Source: Hyphomicrobium_A sp963722495 (lineage in GTDB: Bacteria; Pseudomonadota; Alphaproteobacteria; Rhizobiales; Hyphomicrobiaceae). From it: DNA of 64,000 bases. The position numbers and the translations under genes were made by a program. Where the stretch lies: the NCBI GenBank assembly GCA_963722495.1, contig CAVRND010000027.1:186001-250000 (forward strand), read 5' to 3'. The notes beneath the pieces were generated by a model. The model saw only the letters and a list, made by a program, of their open reading frames with translations. It did no database searches and was not told the origin of the DNA. Numbering within the stretch: the stretch's first letter is position 1; every line of letters starts with the position of its first letter. This document shows positions 1 to 7,810 of this stretch, piece after piece.

Positions 1-16
1 GGCTTGGTGTCCTGCC

Positions 17-44
17 TTGGCATTGAAGTCTCCTTCAATGCCAA
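17..44 (-). terminator. Strong hairpin, possible terminator
   Basis: A perfect 12-bp stem (17-28 pairing with 33-44) closes a 4-base loop, and outer bases extend it with a small mismatch. It lies just beyond the stop of the small minus-strand gene ending at 60, as expected for a terminator. No T-run follows on either strand, so it may only stabilise the transcript 3' end. Confidence 0.35.
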
Positions 45-59
45 AGCAGAAAGCGAGCG

Positions 60-250
60 CTAGTTCCCGCCCAAGTCGCCGCCCTCGGTAAGGGCCAGCA
101 TGGCAAGCGCGAGGGCGAGGGCATCGTCGTCCTCGGGCTTGACGCGCGTCTGCCCCAACAAGTCGGAAATCTTCGGTGCCGGCGGATTTGTGCTGAGGCT
201 GGCTGCGCGCCCGCCGTCGAAATCTGTCCTGCCGTGTGGTTCTTACTCAT
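60..250 (-). CDS. Small acidic hypothetical protein (frameshifted)
   Basis: A minus-strand ATG at 250 has a good ribosome-binding site (GGAGGG, 255-260). The frame must shift by two bases near 243-247 to reach the reading frame that ends at the TAG at 60-62. That second frame reads like a real protein (…KISDLLGQTRVKPEDDD…, ending LTEGGDLGGN) and would give about 62 residues with an Ala/Leu/Asp-rich C-terminus. The total length leaves a remainder of two, which fits a two-base insertion as in many other genes here. I recognise no family. The gene could instead begin beyond the visible frame break. Confidence 0.4.
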
Positions 251-484
251 GGGTCCCTCCGCTTTGGAGAGCGCAGGCAACAGCCGCGGTTGGGCAAGCT
301 CGCGGCAGGAGAGGTCAACTCTGGCTAACGATCCGACACACTGCTCACGATACGGCCGATTGAGAGTCTGCTGATGCCAATCTGCATCGCAGCTCCGCGT
401 CGAGTTCATCGCTGGCATGGCGACGTGCTGCGGATTTCGTATATCTAGTGCACTGACATGAGGGCGCGTGACGAGGAGGGTGTC

Positions 485-958
485 ATGAGATGGATGTGCT
501 CGCGCCGCGAGGCGCTATGCATGCTCGGTGCGGCTGCGACGTTCGCGACGATGCCACGCGGGTTTGCCGAGACGCTGCCGATGGTCACCGTCAGCAAGGA
601 CCCGACCTGCGCTTGCTGCACCGGTTGGGCCGACCATGTGCGCGCGGCAGGATTTCCGGTGACGATCGTCGAGGCGACGGACCTCAAATCGATCAAGGCC
701 CGCCTCGGCGTTCCAGAAGACCTTGCGGGTTGCCACACGGGCGAGGTGGGGCCGTATGTGCTCGAAGGTCACGTGCCTGTTTCGGCCATCAAGCGCCTGC
801 TGCGCGAACAACCGAAAGCCACCGGCCTCGCCGTGCCGGGGATGCCGGCAGGGTCGCCGGGTATGGGCGGCACACCGGAGATATACGAGGTCACTTTGTT
901 CAAACCCAACGGGCGGCAAAGCTTTGGCCGGTACCAGGGTGCCGACCAGCTGCCGTAA
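485..958 (+). CDS. DUF411 family metal-binding protein, exported
   Basis: The 157-residue product begins with a signal of twin-arginine type (SRREALCMLG, then a hydrophobic stretch). The mature part carries the DUF411 hallmarks: a cysteine cluster early (DPTCACCTGWADH) and a conserved block around GCHTG followed by a VPVSAIKRLL segment. Family members are periplasmic proteins linked to copper and other soft metals. The start at 485 is preferred over an upstream in-frame codon at 458 because GAGGAGGG lies directly before it. It stands alone, upstream of a tRNA on the other strand; no copper genes adjoin it. The metal-binding role is inferred from the family. Confidence 0.85.
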   Translation: MRWMCSRREALCMLGAAATFATMPRGFAETLPMVTVSKDPTCACCTGWADHVRAAGFPVTIVEATDLKSIKARLGVPEDLAGCHTGEVGPYVLEGHVPVSAIKRLLREQPKATGLAVPGMPAGSPGMGGTPEIYEVTLFKPNGRQSFGRYQGADQLP

Positions 959-984
959 ATGCGCAGCTCGGCTGGTTGGGATAT

Positions 985-1060
985 TGGTGGGCCCGCCAGG
1001 ACTCGAACCTGGAACCAGACGGTTATGAGCCGTCAGCTCTAACCATTGAGCTACGGGCCC
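985..1060 (-). tRNA. tRNA with CAT anticodon (tRNA-Ile2 or elongator tRNA-Met)
   Basis: A full 76-base cloverleaf with encoded CCA folds on the minus strand: acceptor GGGCCCG with CGGGCCC, anticodon stem GACGG/CCGTC around loop CTCATAA, and T-arm TTCGAGT. The paired first base rules out initiator tRNA. The short D-loop resembles tRNA-Ile2, whose C34 is converted to lysidine by TilS, but the sequence alone does not settle Ile2 against Met. Confidence 0.95.
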
Positions 1061-1215
1061 GGCCGCCACGAGACTCAAAGATGAGCGGGCAGGGCGGGCC
1101 TCTCATACCAGACTTGCCCCTGCCGCCGAAAGCCACCGATTTCGCCGCGAAACCTCCCCGATGCTGGACTAGCGTCCGCAGCAGCACCCCGCCAAACAAC
1201 AACCAAGGCAAGAAC

Positions 1216-1923
1216 ATGCGCTCCCTCACTTCTCGTCTCCGTCCTGCCGTGCTCGGCCTCGCCATCATCGGCGCTGCTTCCGTCGCTTACGCCGAGGACG
1301 ACTTGCCCAAGCGGGCCGTCTCGGTCTCGGCGTCGGGCACGGTCACCGTCGAGCCGGATCAGGCGCGTGTCACGTCGGGCGTCACCGCCGACGGCGCCAC
1401 TGCGCGCGAAGCGCTGACCGCCAACACGGCGGCGATGCAGAAGGTCATTGCCGAGCTGAAAGGCGCGGGCATCGACGCCAAGGACATCCAGACCGCGTCG
1501 TTCCGCGTCGAGCCGCGCTACACGCGGCCCATCGAAGGGCAGGCACCGAAGATCGACGGCTACTCCGTCACCAACGAGGTGCAGGTGCTGGTGCGCGATC
1601 TCGACAAGTTGGGCGACATCCTCGACCGTCTCGTCACTGCCGGAGCCAACCAGACGGCGGGGTTGAACTTCGAAGTGAGCAAGGCCGAGACGCTACTCGA
1701 CGAGGCGCGCCAGCAGGCCGTCGCCAATGCGCTGCGGCGCGCCAAGCTCTACGCCACGGCGGCAGGCGCCGAGGTCGGCGAAGTGTTGACGATCGTGGAA
1801 GGCGGCGGCGAGGGCCCGCGTCCGATGGTGATGGCGCGCGCCATGAAGGCGGACGCGGTTCCGATCGAGCGCGGCACCGAGACCCTCGAAGCCAACGTCA
1901 CCATCACCTGGGCGTTGAAGTAG
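1216..1923 (+). CDS. SIMPL domain (DUF541) periplasmic protein
   Basis: A 235-residue protein with a cleavable signal peptide (hydrophobic core LGLAIIGAASVAYA, cleaved before EDD). The mature part is a SIMPL domain: SVSASGTVTVEPDQARV opening strand, the I-KDIQT-S segment followed by R(Y)TRP…GYSVTNEV, and a C-terminal strand ending VTITWALK. Such proteins (Brucella BP26, E. coli YggE) are periplasmic, form oligomers and are associated with stress tolerance; the biochemical function is unclear. An AAGG site sits about eight bases before the ATG. It is monocistronic, facing the nitrilase gene convergently with a large inverted repeat between them. Confidence 0.9.
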   Translation: MRSLTSRLRPAVLGLAIIGAASVAYAEDDLPKRAVSVSASGTVTVEPDQARVTSGVTADGATAREALTANTAAMQKVIAELKGAGIDAKDIQTASFRVEPRYTRPIEGQAPKIDGYSVTNEVQVLVRDLDKLGDILDRLVTAGANQTAGLNFEVSKAETLLDEARQQAVANALRRAKLYATAAGAEVGEVLTIVEGGGEGPRPMVMARAMKADAVPIERGTETLEANVTITWALK

Positions 1924-1964
1924 TGTGAGGCCTCGATCGACCGAGGCGAGCCCTCTATAAGTTT

Positions 1965-2097
1965 CATCCTGGGCTTGTCCCGAGGACCTAACTCGACGCG
2001 CGCGTCAAAGCCAGCTGGAATTGGGCGGGCGGATACACCTTGCCTTGTTCGCCGGGAGAGCGTTGCGCCCTGGGTCCTCGGGACAAGCCCAAGGATG
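1965..2097. repeat. Interspersed inverted-repeat element
   Basis: Two arms (1965-1988 and 2073-2097) are reverse complements over an 18-base core, then differ by one base in a run of A. The core reads GGTCCTCGGGACAAGCCC. About 85 bases separate the arms. Related GGACAAGCCC-type palindromes are common intergenic elements in Hyphomicrobiales genomes (recalled, not searched). It sits between two convergent genes and could also act as a bidirectional transcript end. Confidence 0.6.
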
Positions 2098-2140
2098 ACA
2101 GTGGTGCGCAAAAGCGGCACAGCCAAACTATCGACGGGCG

Positions 2141-3049
2141 CTACTCCAGCGTGATGATCTCGACTTTGTCGGCGAGCTTGGTGGCGCCGGCCTGGTTGGG
2201 CCAGTCGATGTAGTTGCGCATCTCGCCGGAGGTGCGCAGGTGGCGCAGGCGCGCGAGGTCGACGTCCGCCGTCACCCACTGCGCCGCGTTGAGCTCGCCC
2301 TGCGCCAAGATGCCGGTGTCCGACACCGTCTGCTCCGACGGCACATAGATGCCGGCCGCGCCGGTGTTGCGGTCGACGGCCGGCGACCACAGCGCATCTC
2401 CCACCGTCGGGCTGACCACGGCGGCGATCTGGTTCTCCAGCGCGCGCGCCCGCGAGCCGGTGCGGACGCGGTGATAGCCGGACACGCGCTCGGTGCACGA
2501 GGGCACGAGCAACAGCTCGGCGCCGGCCTCGGCCATGGCGCGCGCCAGCAGCGGGAACTCGCTATCGTAGCAAATATTGATGCCGATCAGCCCGAGCACG
2601 GTGTCGAACACGCGCGCCTGCTTGCCGGCCGAGATGCCCCAGTCGGTCTCGAACGGCGTCATGATGAGCTTTTCCTGCACGCCGACGCTGCCCTTGGGCG
2701 TGACAAGCTGCGCCGCATTGACGTAGCGGCCTTCGCCCTTACGCGCCGGCCCGCTGCCGACGAGGATGTGTACGCGGTGCTTGGCCGCCAGTTCCTGATG
2801 AAGACTGACGCGGTCGGCCTCGAGGTCGGCCACCGCCTGCAGCGTCGCGTCGAGGTTGCCGTACACCTTCTCGCCGAGCGCCGCCGCCTGCTCGATGGCC
2901 GCGTACTCGGGAAATACCAGCACTTCGGCGCCGGTCGCCGCGCCGTCGGCGACCCAACGGGCGATCTTGTCCCGCCAGGCATCGAGCGTGGCGGGCTGAT
3001 CGATCGGGTACTGCGCGGAAGCGACCTTGAGGGTCTGACGGTGGCTCAT
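2141..3049 (-). CDS. Carbon-nitrogen hydrolase (nitrilase superfamily)
   Basis: A 302-residue nitrilase-superfamily enzyme. All three catalytic residues are present: Glu in VFPEYAA, Lys in QEKLIMTPFE, and Cys in GINICYDSEFP. The superfamily hydrolyses or condenses amide or nitrile C-N bonds in the cytoplasm; the substrate here cannot be read from sequence. It is the last gene of a tight minus-strand operon (six bases after the GNAT gene; AAGGTG before its ATG), and GNAT plus nitrilase-type genes are a known pairing. Because panD makes beta-alanine in the same operon, a beta-ureidopropionase-like or N-acyl-beta-alanine amidase role is possible, but this is inference. Confidence 0.9.
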   Translation of the reverse strand: MSHRQTLKVASAQYPIDQPATLDAWRDKIARWVADGAATGAEVLVFPEYAAIEQAAALGEKVYGNLDATLQAVADLEADRVSLHQELAAKHRVHILVGSGPARKGEGRYVNAAQLVTPKGSVGVQEKLIMTPFETDWGISAGKQARVFDTVLGLIGINICYDSEFPLLARAMAEAGAELLLVPSCTERVSGYHRVRTGSRARALENQIAAVVSPTVGDALWSPAVDRNTGAAGIYVPSEQTVSDTGILAQGELNAAQWVTADVDLARLRHLRTSGEMRNYIDWPNQAGATKLADKVEIITLE

Positions 3050-3055
3050 GGCACC

Positions 3056-3658
3056 TTAAGTAGTGACGGCGAGCGGCTTCATCCAGAACTGCATGGCGTG
3101 GTCGGTCTCGGCGTCCTGGTCGATGTCCTTCCAGGCGTAGGTGGCGACCAGGCCGTCGACGGGCGCATAGCCGCGCTTCTTCCAGAACCCGTCGAGCGGC
3201 ACGTAGTCGGCCGGCTTCAGCGGATGATCGTCGGGGCGGACGACGCGGCAGAAGGTCGAATGCGTGAAGCCGCCGAGCTTTCTGGCGTGCGCCTCGCGTC
3301 CGTCGAAGAAGGCGTGGCCGAGGCCGTGCCCGCGGTGCGACTTCAGCAGCACGGATTCCCCGCAGTAGAAGATCTTGCCCAAGTCGAAGCCGGCCTTCTC
3401 GAACGGCTCGGCGAACTCGTCGGCATGCTCGATCATCGGGGCAGCGGTCGAGGCGCCGACGATCTCGTCGCCATCGCGGGCGACGATGCAGACGGCGCCC
3501 GGGGCCGCGGCGAGCTTGGCGAGGTACGTCTCCTCGTACTCGAGCGTGCCGTCGTAGAGATACGGCCAGTCGCGAAACACGACCATGCGCAGCCGCGCCA
3601 GAGCCGGCAGCACCGAGCGGATCTCCTCGCCGGTCAGAGATTTCACGTCCAGCGCCAT
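3056..3658 (-). CDS. GNAT family N-acetyltransferase
   Basis: A 200-residue acetyltransferase with the acetyl-CoA pyrophosphate-binding motif at SHRGHGLGHAFF and a C-terminal strand before FWKKRGYAP. GNAT enzymes transfer an acyl group from acyl-CoA to an amine. It lies between panD (21 bases upstream) and the nitrilase (six bases downstream), and has a GAGG site before its ATG. In enterobacteria a GNAT protein (PanZ/PanM) activates PanD, but this protein is longer and I see no specific PanZ signature. Acylation of a beta-alanine-derived amine is an alternative. Substrate unknown. Confidence 0.85.
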   Translation of the reverse strand: MALDVKSLTGEEIRSVLPALARLRMVVFRDWPYLYDGTLEYEETYLAKLAAAPGAVCIVARDGDEIVGASTAAPMIEHADEFAEPFEKAGFDLGKIFYCGESVLLKSHRGHGLGHAFFDGREAHARKLGGFTHSTFCRVVRPDDHPLKPADYVPLDGFWKKRGYAPVDGLVATYAWKDIDQDAETDHAMQFWMKPLAVTT

Positions 3659-3679
3659 GGAGAACCTCGGAAGGGCCGG

Positions 3680-4054
3680 CTATTCGACGGTCGGCTTGTC
3701 GGTGATGCGGTCGATCTTGTTGGAGGTGCCCAGCACGACGATGCGCGGCTTGTGCGTCTTGGCCTCTTCCATGTCGACGCCGGCGTAGGAGCAGATGATG
3801 ATGCGATCGCCGACGCACGCCTTGCGCGCCGCGGCGCCGTTGAGGCCGATCACCCCGGTGCCCGCACGCCCTTCGATGACGTAGGTGGTGAAGCGCTCGC
3901 CGTTATCGATGTTGTAGACCTCGATGTGCTCGTTCGGCAGAAAGCCGGCGGCCTTGATGAGGTCGGCGTCGATCTTCAGCGAGCCCTGGTAGTGCAGGTC
4001 GCATTCGGTGACGGTGGCGCGGTGCAGCTTGCACCTCAGCATGGTGACGAGCAT
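3680..4054 (-). CDS. panD: Aspartate 1-decarboxylase (pyruvoyl enzyme)
   Basis: A 124-residue PanD with the expected N-terminus (MLVTMLRCKLHRATVTECDL) and the self-cleavage site at Gly24-Ser25 in HYQGS, where Ser25 becomes the pyruvoyl cofactor. It decarboxylates L-aspartate to beta-alanine for pantothenate and CoA synthesis in the cytoplasm. The substrate-site region GAAARKACVGD and the YNIDNGERF segment are intact. It is second in an operon behind an NTF2-like gene (26-base gap) and ahead of the GNAT and nitrilase genes. No other pantothenate gene is nearby, which suggests this operon may use beta-alanine for something besides pantothenate. Confidence 0.97.
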   Translation of the reverse strand: MLVTMLRCKLHRATVTECDLHYQGSLKIDADLIKAAGFLPNEHIEVYNIDNGERFTTYVIEGRAGTGVIGLNGAAARKACVGDRIIICSYAGVDMEEAKTHKPRIVVLGTSNKIDRITDKPTVE

Positions 4055-4080
4055 TGCGCTTTGATCCTGTAACGGCCGGT

Positions 4081-4509
4081 TTAGCCCGTAACCTGAGCGA
4101 TCCAGTCGGTCAGGTTATAATATGTGGTGACGCGGGCGATCTTGCCGTCGCGGATGGCGAAGAAGGTGCCGGCGGGAAGCACGTACTTCTGCCCCGAGGC
4201 TTCCGGCAGGCCGCTGTCGGTGGCCTTGTAGACGCCGTGCACGTTGAACTCGGCGGCGGCGCGCTGGCCGTCCTTGCTCACCAACACGACGACATTCTCG
4301 AGCTTCTCTTGATAGTGATGGTCCATGCGCGCGTTGAACGCCTTGAACTTATCGAGGCCCGTGCGCCGCTCGCCCTGATTGACGTCGTGGATGACGTCAT
4401 CGGTCAGGCAGGCGATCATGCCGGCGCTGTCGCCGGCGTTGAAGGCTTCGTAATAGCGGCGGATGAGAGCGGCGGTTTCGCTCCGCGCTTGGCTTTCGGC
4501 GTCGCTCAT
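4081..4509 (-). CDS. NTF2-like / SnoaL-like ketosteroid-isomerase-related protein
   Basis: A protein of about 142 residues with the NTF2 cone fold pattern: helix LIRRYYEAFNAGDSAGMIAC, then LTDDVIHDVNQGERR, and terminal strands in FFAIRDGKIARVTTYYN. The family includes enzymes and small-molecule binding proteins, so no reaction can be assigned. I place the start at 4509 because TTTGGAGC lies just upstream; an in-frame ATG at 4542 has no good site. It is the first gene of the minus-strand panD operon. A short hairpin covers its ribosome-binding site (separate entry). Confidence 0.8.
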   Translation of the reverse strand: MSDAESQARSETAALIRRYYEAFNAGDSAGMIACLTDDVIHDVNQGERRTGLDKFKAFNARMDHHYQEKLENVVVLVSKDGQRAAAEFNVHGVYKATDSGLPEASGQKYVLPAGTFFAIRDGKIARVTTYYNLTDWIAQVTG

Positions 4510-4513
4510 GGGG

Positions 4514-4536
4514 GCTCCAAATGCTGCGTTTGGAGC
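4514..4536 (-). promoter_or_regulatory. Hairpin covering the ribosome-binding site of the panD operon's first gene
   Basis: GCTCCAAA (4514-4521) and TTTGGAGC (4529-4536) form a perfect 8-bp stem with a 7-base loop. On the minus-strand transcript the 3' arm contains the GGAGC that would serve as ribosome-binding site for the ATG at 4509, so folding could limit translation. Regulation is inferred from position only. Confidence 0.3.
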
Positions 4537-4622
4537 GCTCATTAGCAGGTCGGCGGGCGCACTGCTACTGGCAGGGCCAGCGACAAACGGTGCTTGTTAT
4601 CCGGCGGCCGTCCGTGGGCGTT

Positions 4623-4818
4623 TTAGAAGCGGGCGTAGCGCAGGGCGACCATATCGCCCGCCTCGCCCACCGTGCGCCCGACCGACCGCATGATGCGGCG
4701 CATCCAGCGGGGTAGGCGCGGGGTTTTCGCGGCGTCCTCGAGATAGTCCTCGATGTCGTACAGAATCTGGTCATGGCGCGCTCCAGCATCTGTGCATGTC
4801 GCGTTCGTGTCCGGTCAT
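4623..4818 (-). CDS. Small hypothetical protein (frameshifted)
   Basis: The frame ending at the TAA at 4623-4625 encodes a clearly protein-like stretch (DQILYDIEDYLEDA, then WMRRIMRSVGRTVGEAG, ending ALRYARF). It has no start of its own because a TGA lies upstream. The neighbouring frame begins MTGHERDMHR at 4818. Removing one base near 4775 joins them into about 64 residues. The product would be a short, basic-tailed protein with an acidic helix. No family recognised. Confidence 0.45.
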
Positions 4819-4886
4819 GCATCCGACTTGCACTCACGTCAGTCAGCCTGAGTCGGTTTCCAATTGGTTAATCTCACCGCAACGAC

Positions 4887-4918
4887 AAAGGCCGCGCACC
4901 TCACGGTGCACGGCCTTT
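4887..4918 (-). terminator. Rho-independent-type terminator
   Basis: AAAGGCCG and CGGCCTTT close a long stem (inner GCACC/GGTGC, one mismatch) around a short loop. The hairpin lies 25 bases after the stop of the Cys-rich gene ending at 4943 and the stem itself ends in TTT on the minus strand. Confidence 0.75.
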
Positions 4919-4942
4919 CGATGTGAAGACTGGTTGTTCGGG

Positions 4943-5260
4943 TCAGCGGCGGTTACTCGCCGAGCGGCGTGCCATCTCGGACTTTGAAAGTTCACCGGCG
5001 GCCGCCAGCGCGCTGATGCAACCCTTCGACAGGCGGGCGCCGACGGCGCGCATGCATTTGCGGGTCTGCGCGCTCTCGGGCTGGAACCGGCTGCAGTTGT
5101 TGAGGTAGTCACCGGCGCAGGCGGAGCGCACCTGGGGACTGACGGCGGCGGCCTGCGAGGCACACAGAACGGCCGCGCCGAATCCGGCGGCGGCGATGAG
5201 CGCAGTGCGGCACGCGATGGACTTGGTTCCGATGTTCGTTGCGGTCATTGCCTTACTCAT
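4943..5260 (-). CDS. Small secreted cysteine-rich (GLG1-like) protein
   Basis: A 105-residue product with an N-terminal signal peptide (hydrophobic ALIAAAGFGAAVLCASQAAA). The mature part has four regularly spaced cysteines: SACAGDYLNNC, then TRKCMRAVG, then LSKGCISAL. This spacing matches the cysteine-rich GLG1-type repeat seen in small bacterial exported proteins, where the cysteines probably pair in the periplasm. Function unknown. A terminator follows. A second small exported protein gene lies upstream on the same strand (5479-5808). Confidence 0.7.
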   Translation of the reverse strand: MSKAMTATNIGTKSIACRTALIAAAGFGAAVLCASQAAAVSPQVRSACAGDYLNNCSRFQPESAQTRKCMRAVGARLSKGCISALAAAGELSKSEMARRSASNRR

Positions 5261-5478
5261 TCCTATTCGACGGTCCTAAGCGTCCTGGGCTCGGATTCTA
5301 TCGAGCGCGCACAACGACGCTGTTCCCGCAGACACGGGTTCGCCATGGCGTCGAGCCGAAAGGACGTTTGGACGGTTTGTTGACGACAGACGGGGGTTCG
5401 TCGTCCTGCCGAGGAGCATGAACGGTTAAGGTAACCGCTTCGTAAACGAGCGGCTATTTCGTTGGCTTCGGCAACCGC

Positions 5479-5808
5479 TTAGCCGCGGCAGGGCCGTGCG
5501 TCGACGTCGGCGCTCCAGCCGCTGGCATCCTTGGTGTAGCGCACCGACTTGCTACGCGCGGCGGACCAACGGGCCCATGCCGAGCCGTACTCGAAGTTGG
5601 TGAAGTCCGCCCATGAGCGTGCAGCGGCCGCTTGCGCGGCAGGCTTGCTGCGTCCCGATCCGGAGCCGGAGTGATAGTGGTCCGACATGCACAGCCGGCC
5701 GCCTTCCTTGCGCAGGTCGTGCGTGTAGGCAAAGCCCGTGTCGTCGGCGATGGCACCCGTGGAAGCCGCGAAAGCGGCAAGTACTACTGAAGCAATAGCG
5801 CAGCGCAT
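5479..5808 (-). CDS. Small secreted hypothetical protein
   Basis: About 109 residues from the ATG at 5808, which has GGGGGAGA eight bases upstream; a further upstream start is less likely. The N-terminus is a signal peptide (MRCAIASVVLAAFAASTGAIA). The mature protein is Ser/Ala/Trp-rich with two cysteines (GRLCMSDHYHSG and DARPC) that could form one disulphide. The pattern SWADFTNFEYGSAWARW suggests a compact domain. I recognise no characterised family. Confidence 0.65.
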   Translation of the reverse strand: MRCAIASVVLAAFAASTGAIADDTGFAYTHDLRKEGGRLCMSDHYHSGSGSGRSKPAAQAAAARSWADFTNFEYGSAWARWSAARSKSVRYTKDASGWSADVDARPCRG

Positions 5809-5882
5809 GATCGTCTCCCCCAACCCTGACCGCAACGAACTCTAGACGCGGTCGGACTGATCCGCAACGCTGCGGCGCACTG

Positions 5883-6764
5883 CTACCAGGCGAGGCGCTC
5901 CATCACGGCGATGGCCGGGGGCGCCGGCGGGGCGAACAGCCGTGCCAGCTTTTCCGCCGACAGTGACTTGGAGCCCATCGTCTCCTCGCGGTGGATCCCG
6001 GAGGCGACGAAAATCGCTGCGATGCCGAAAGCTTCTGCGCCTTTCAGATCGGTGCGCAGGCTGTCGCCGACGGCGATGATCCGGTCCAGAGGCACACGTG
6101 CTCCGCGCGCTTGTTCGGCGGCGGCACGGGCCGCCTCATAGGCGTTGGCATGCGGTTTTCCGGCCCAGAACACCTGCCCGTCCATGCGCTCGTAAAGATC
6201 GGCGATGGCGCCAGCACAGACGAGCTGCGTGCCGCCGACGTCGACGACCAGATCGGGATTGGCGCACACGAACGGCAGATCGGCGCGCCCGGGCCTGTTC
6301 CAGAACCAGGCGGTAGTCGTCGGCCGTTTCGCTCCGGTCGTCGTTGAGCCCGGTGCACAGAATGGCCTCGGCGTCATCGATGCCGACGCGCTCCGCCGTC
6401 AGCCGCGAGAAGGTGGCGGCGTCGCGTTCTCCGGGACCGATGCAGTAGAGGCGCGCGTAGCCCTGCTCGGCGATGTGGCGCAGTGCGATCTCCCCCGAGG
6501 CGACGATGGCGTCGTAGGCCTCGCGAGGCACCGCGCGGGAATCGAGCATGGCGGCCACCTGCGGTCGCCCGGCACCGGCGCGTTGGAGACCAGTACCACC
6601 GTGCCACCGCGGGCGCGGAATTTCAGCAGCGCATCGCACGCCGCCTCGAAGGCGCGATGGCCGTCATGCAGCACGCCCCACACGTCGCAGAACATGACGT
6701 CGTAGCCAGACAGCAGCTCGGCGGCGTGCGCCAGGATCGGCGGGTGCGGGGGGAGGGGGCTCAT
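5883..6764 (-). CDS. HAD superfamily class IIA phosphatase, NagD-like (frameshifted)
   Basis: The three reading segments together make a class IIA HAD hydrolase of about 290 residues. The first (6764 to about 6570) has the nucleophile motif VMFCDVWGVLHDG and motif II around VVLVSNAP. The middle, in another frame, runs VAAMLDSRAVP to AEAILCTGLNDD. The last (from about 6310) carries the conserved Lys in FWAGKPHANAY and the acidic motif IIAVGDSLRTDLKGA. Such enzymes remove phosphate from sugar phosphates or nucleotides. Removing two bases near 6563 restores PGDQVAAM; a further base must go near 6300. Start at 6764. It is divergent from the small gene at 6902. Confidence 0.88.
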
Positions 6765-6901
6765 GGGTGGGGGAACCGGGTTCGAAGGGGACGCTTGGGG
6801 GCGACGCCGAGGGATGAACTGGAGGGGGTCTCCATACGTTCTGACGTCACGGATGCCAAGTGACAGCCCCGAGCCATCGCCGAAAAGACCGAGGAGACCA
6901 C

Positions 6902-7093
6902 ATGGACGAGCCGAGAGATCCACCCAAAAGCCCCGTCGCCCGCGAGACGAAAGGCGAGGGCGCCCCCAAGCGCAAGCGCAACGAGGGCACGGTCACGGCA
7001 GAGGAGCGCGCCGAGCCGGAGCGCGGCAACGAGCGCACCGACGGCCACCTCATCGAGCGCGAGAGGGACGCTCACAATCCCGAGGGCATCTGA
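6902..7093 (+). CDS. Small, highly charged hypothetical protein
   Basis: A 63-residue, almost wholly charged and Pro/Gly-rich product (for example KGEGAPKRKRNEG and ERTDGHLIERERDAHNPEGI). GAGGAG lies eight bases before the ATG at 6902, so I prefer this start to one at 6860. The composition suggests an intrinsically disordered protein. No family recognised. It lies 54 bases ahead of the Pr6Pr membrane gene and may share its transcript. Confidence 0.55.
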   Translation: MDEPRDPPKSPVARETKGEGAPKRKRNEGTVTAEERAEPERGNERTDGHLIERERDAHNPEGI

Positions 7094-7147
7094 GGCGCCG
7101 CTCTATCCGCGCTTGCGCAACGGCGGCGCGCAGCCTAGTTCGATGGG

Positions 7148-7783
7148 ATGCTGCAAACGACCTACCGCGCCGCCGCCGGTGCCTTCACAGCCATCTGCGT
7201 CGTCATGCAGTATTGGCTGCTGGTGCGCGGCGAGACGTTCGCCGCGATGGCGGCGTCCTCGGTCAAGTTCTTCAGCTTCTTCACGATCCTCACCAATCTG
7301 CTGGCGGCCGTGGCGCTGTTGTTACCGCTGATCGCCCCGCACTCCGCGGCCGCGCGGTTTCTAAACCGACCCAATGTTCGCACCGCTATCACCGGCTACA
7401 TCATCATCGTCGGGGTGGTGTACTACCTGCTGCTCAGCGGCCTCAGCCAGCGGCAGGGCTGGCAGATATTCTTCGAGTACATGCTGCACTACGTAACGCC
7501 GCCGCTGTTCGTCGTCGACTGGCTGGCGTTCGTCGACAAGCGCGATATCGATAGGCGCGTCGTGATCGGCTCGTTGTGGTACCCGCTGGTCTACCTGATC
7601 TGGACGCTGCTCCACGGTGCCGTCACCGGCTGGTACCCGTATCCCTTTGTCGATGTCGCCGATCTGGGATACCCGCAGGCGCTGATAAACATCGCCGGGC
7701 TGGTGCTCGCCTTCCTCATCCTGCAGGCGGCGCTGGTTGGCTTCGGCCGCATGCTCGCGCGGCGAGGCAGCCCCGCCGACTGA
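7148..7783 (+). CDS. Pr6Pr family integral membrane protein
   Basis: A 211-residue polytopic protein with about six membrane segments. It shows the family's conserved features: FFSFFTILTNLLAAVALL in the second helix, LLHYVTPPLFVVDWLAF in the middle, and WYPLVYLIWTLLHGAVTGWYPYPF with the aromatic-rich loop before the last helix. Function is unknown; relatives are annotated only as Pr6Pr or FAR-17a/AIG1-like. The ribosome-binding site is weak. Probably cotranscribed with the small charged gene upstream. Confidence 0.85.
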   Translation: MLQTTYRAAAGAFTAICVVMQYWLLVRGETFAAMAASSVKFFSFFTILTNLLAAVALLLPLIAPHSAAARFLNRPNVRTAITGYIIIVGVVYYLLLSGLSQRQGWQIFFEYMLHYVTPPLFVVDWLAFVDKRDIDRRVVIGSLWYPLVYLIWTLLHGAVTGWYPYPFVDVADLGYPQALINIAGLVLAFLILQAALVGFGRMLARRGSPAD

Positions 7784-7810
7784 GCGTGGGGCGGTGAACT
7801 CAAAAGGCGC

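Noticed and set aside
2240..4072. Plus-strand open frame of 610 codons
   Set aside because: It runs opposite three well-identified genes (nitrilase, GNAT, panD) and has Arg/Asp/Gly-rich composition typical of GC-rich antisense frames.
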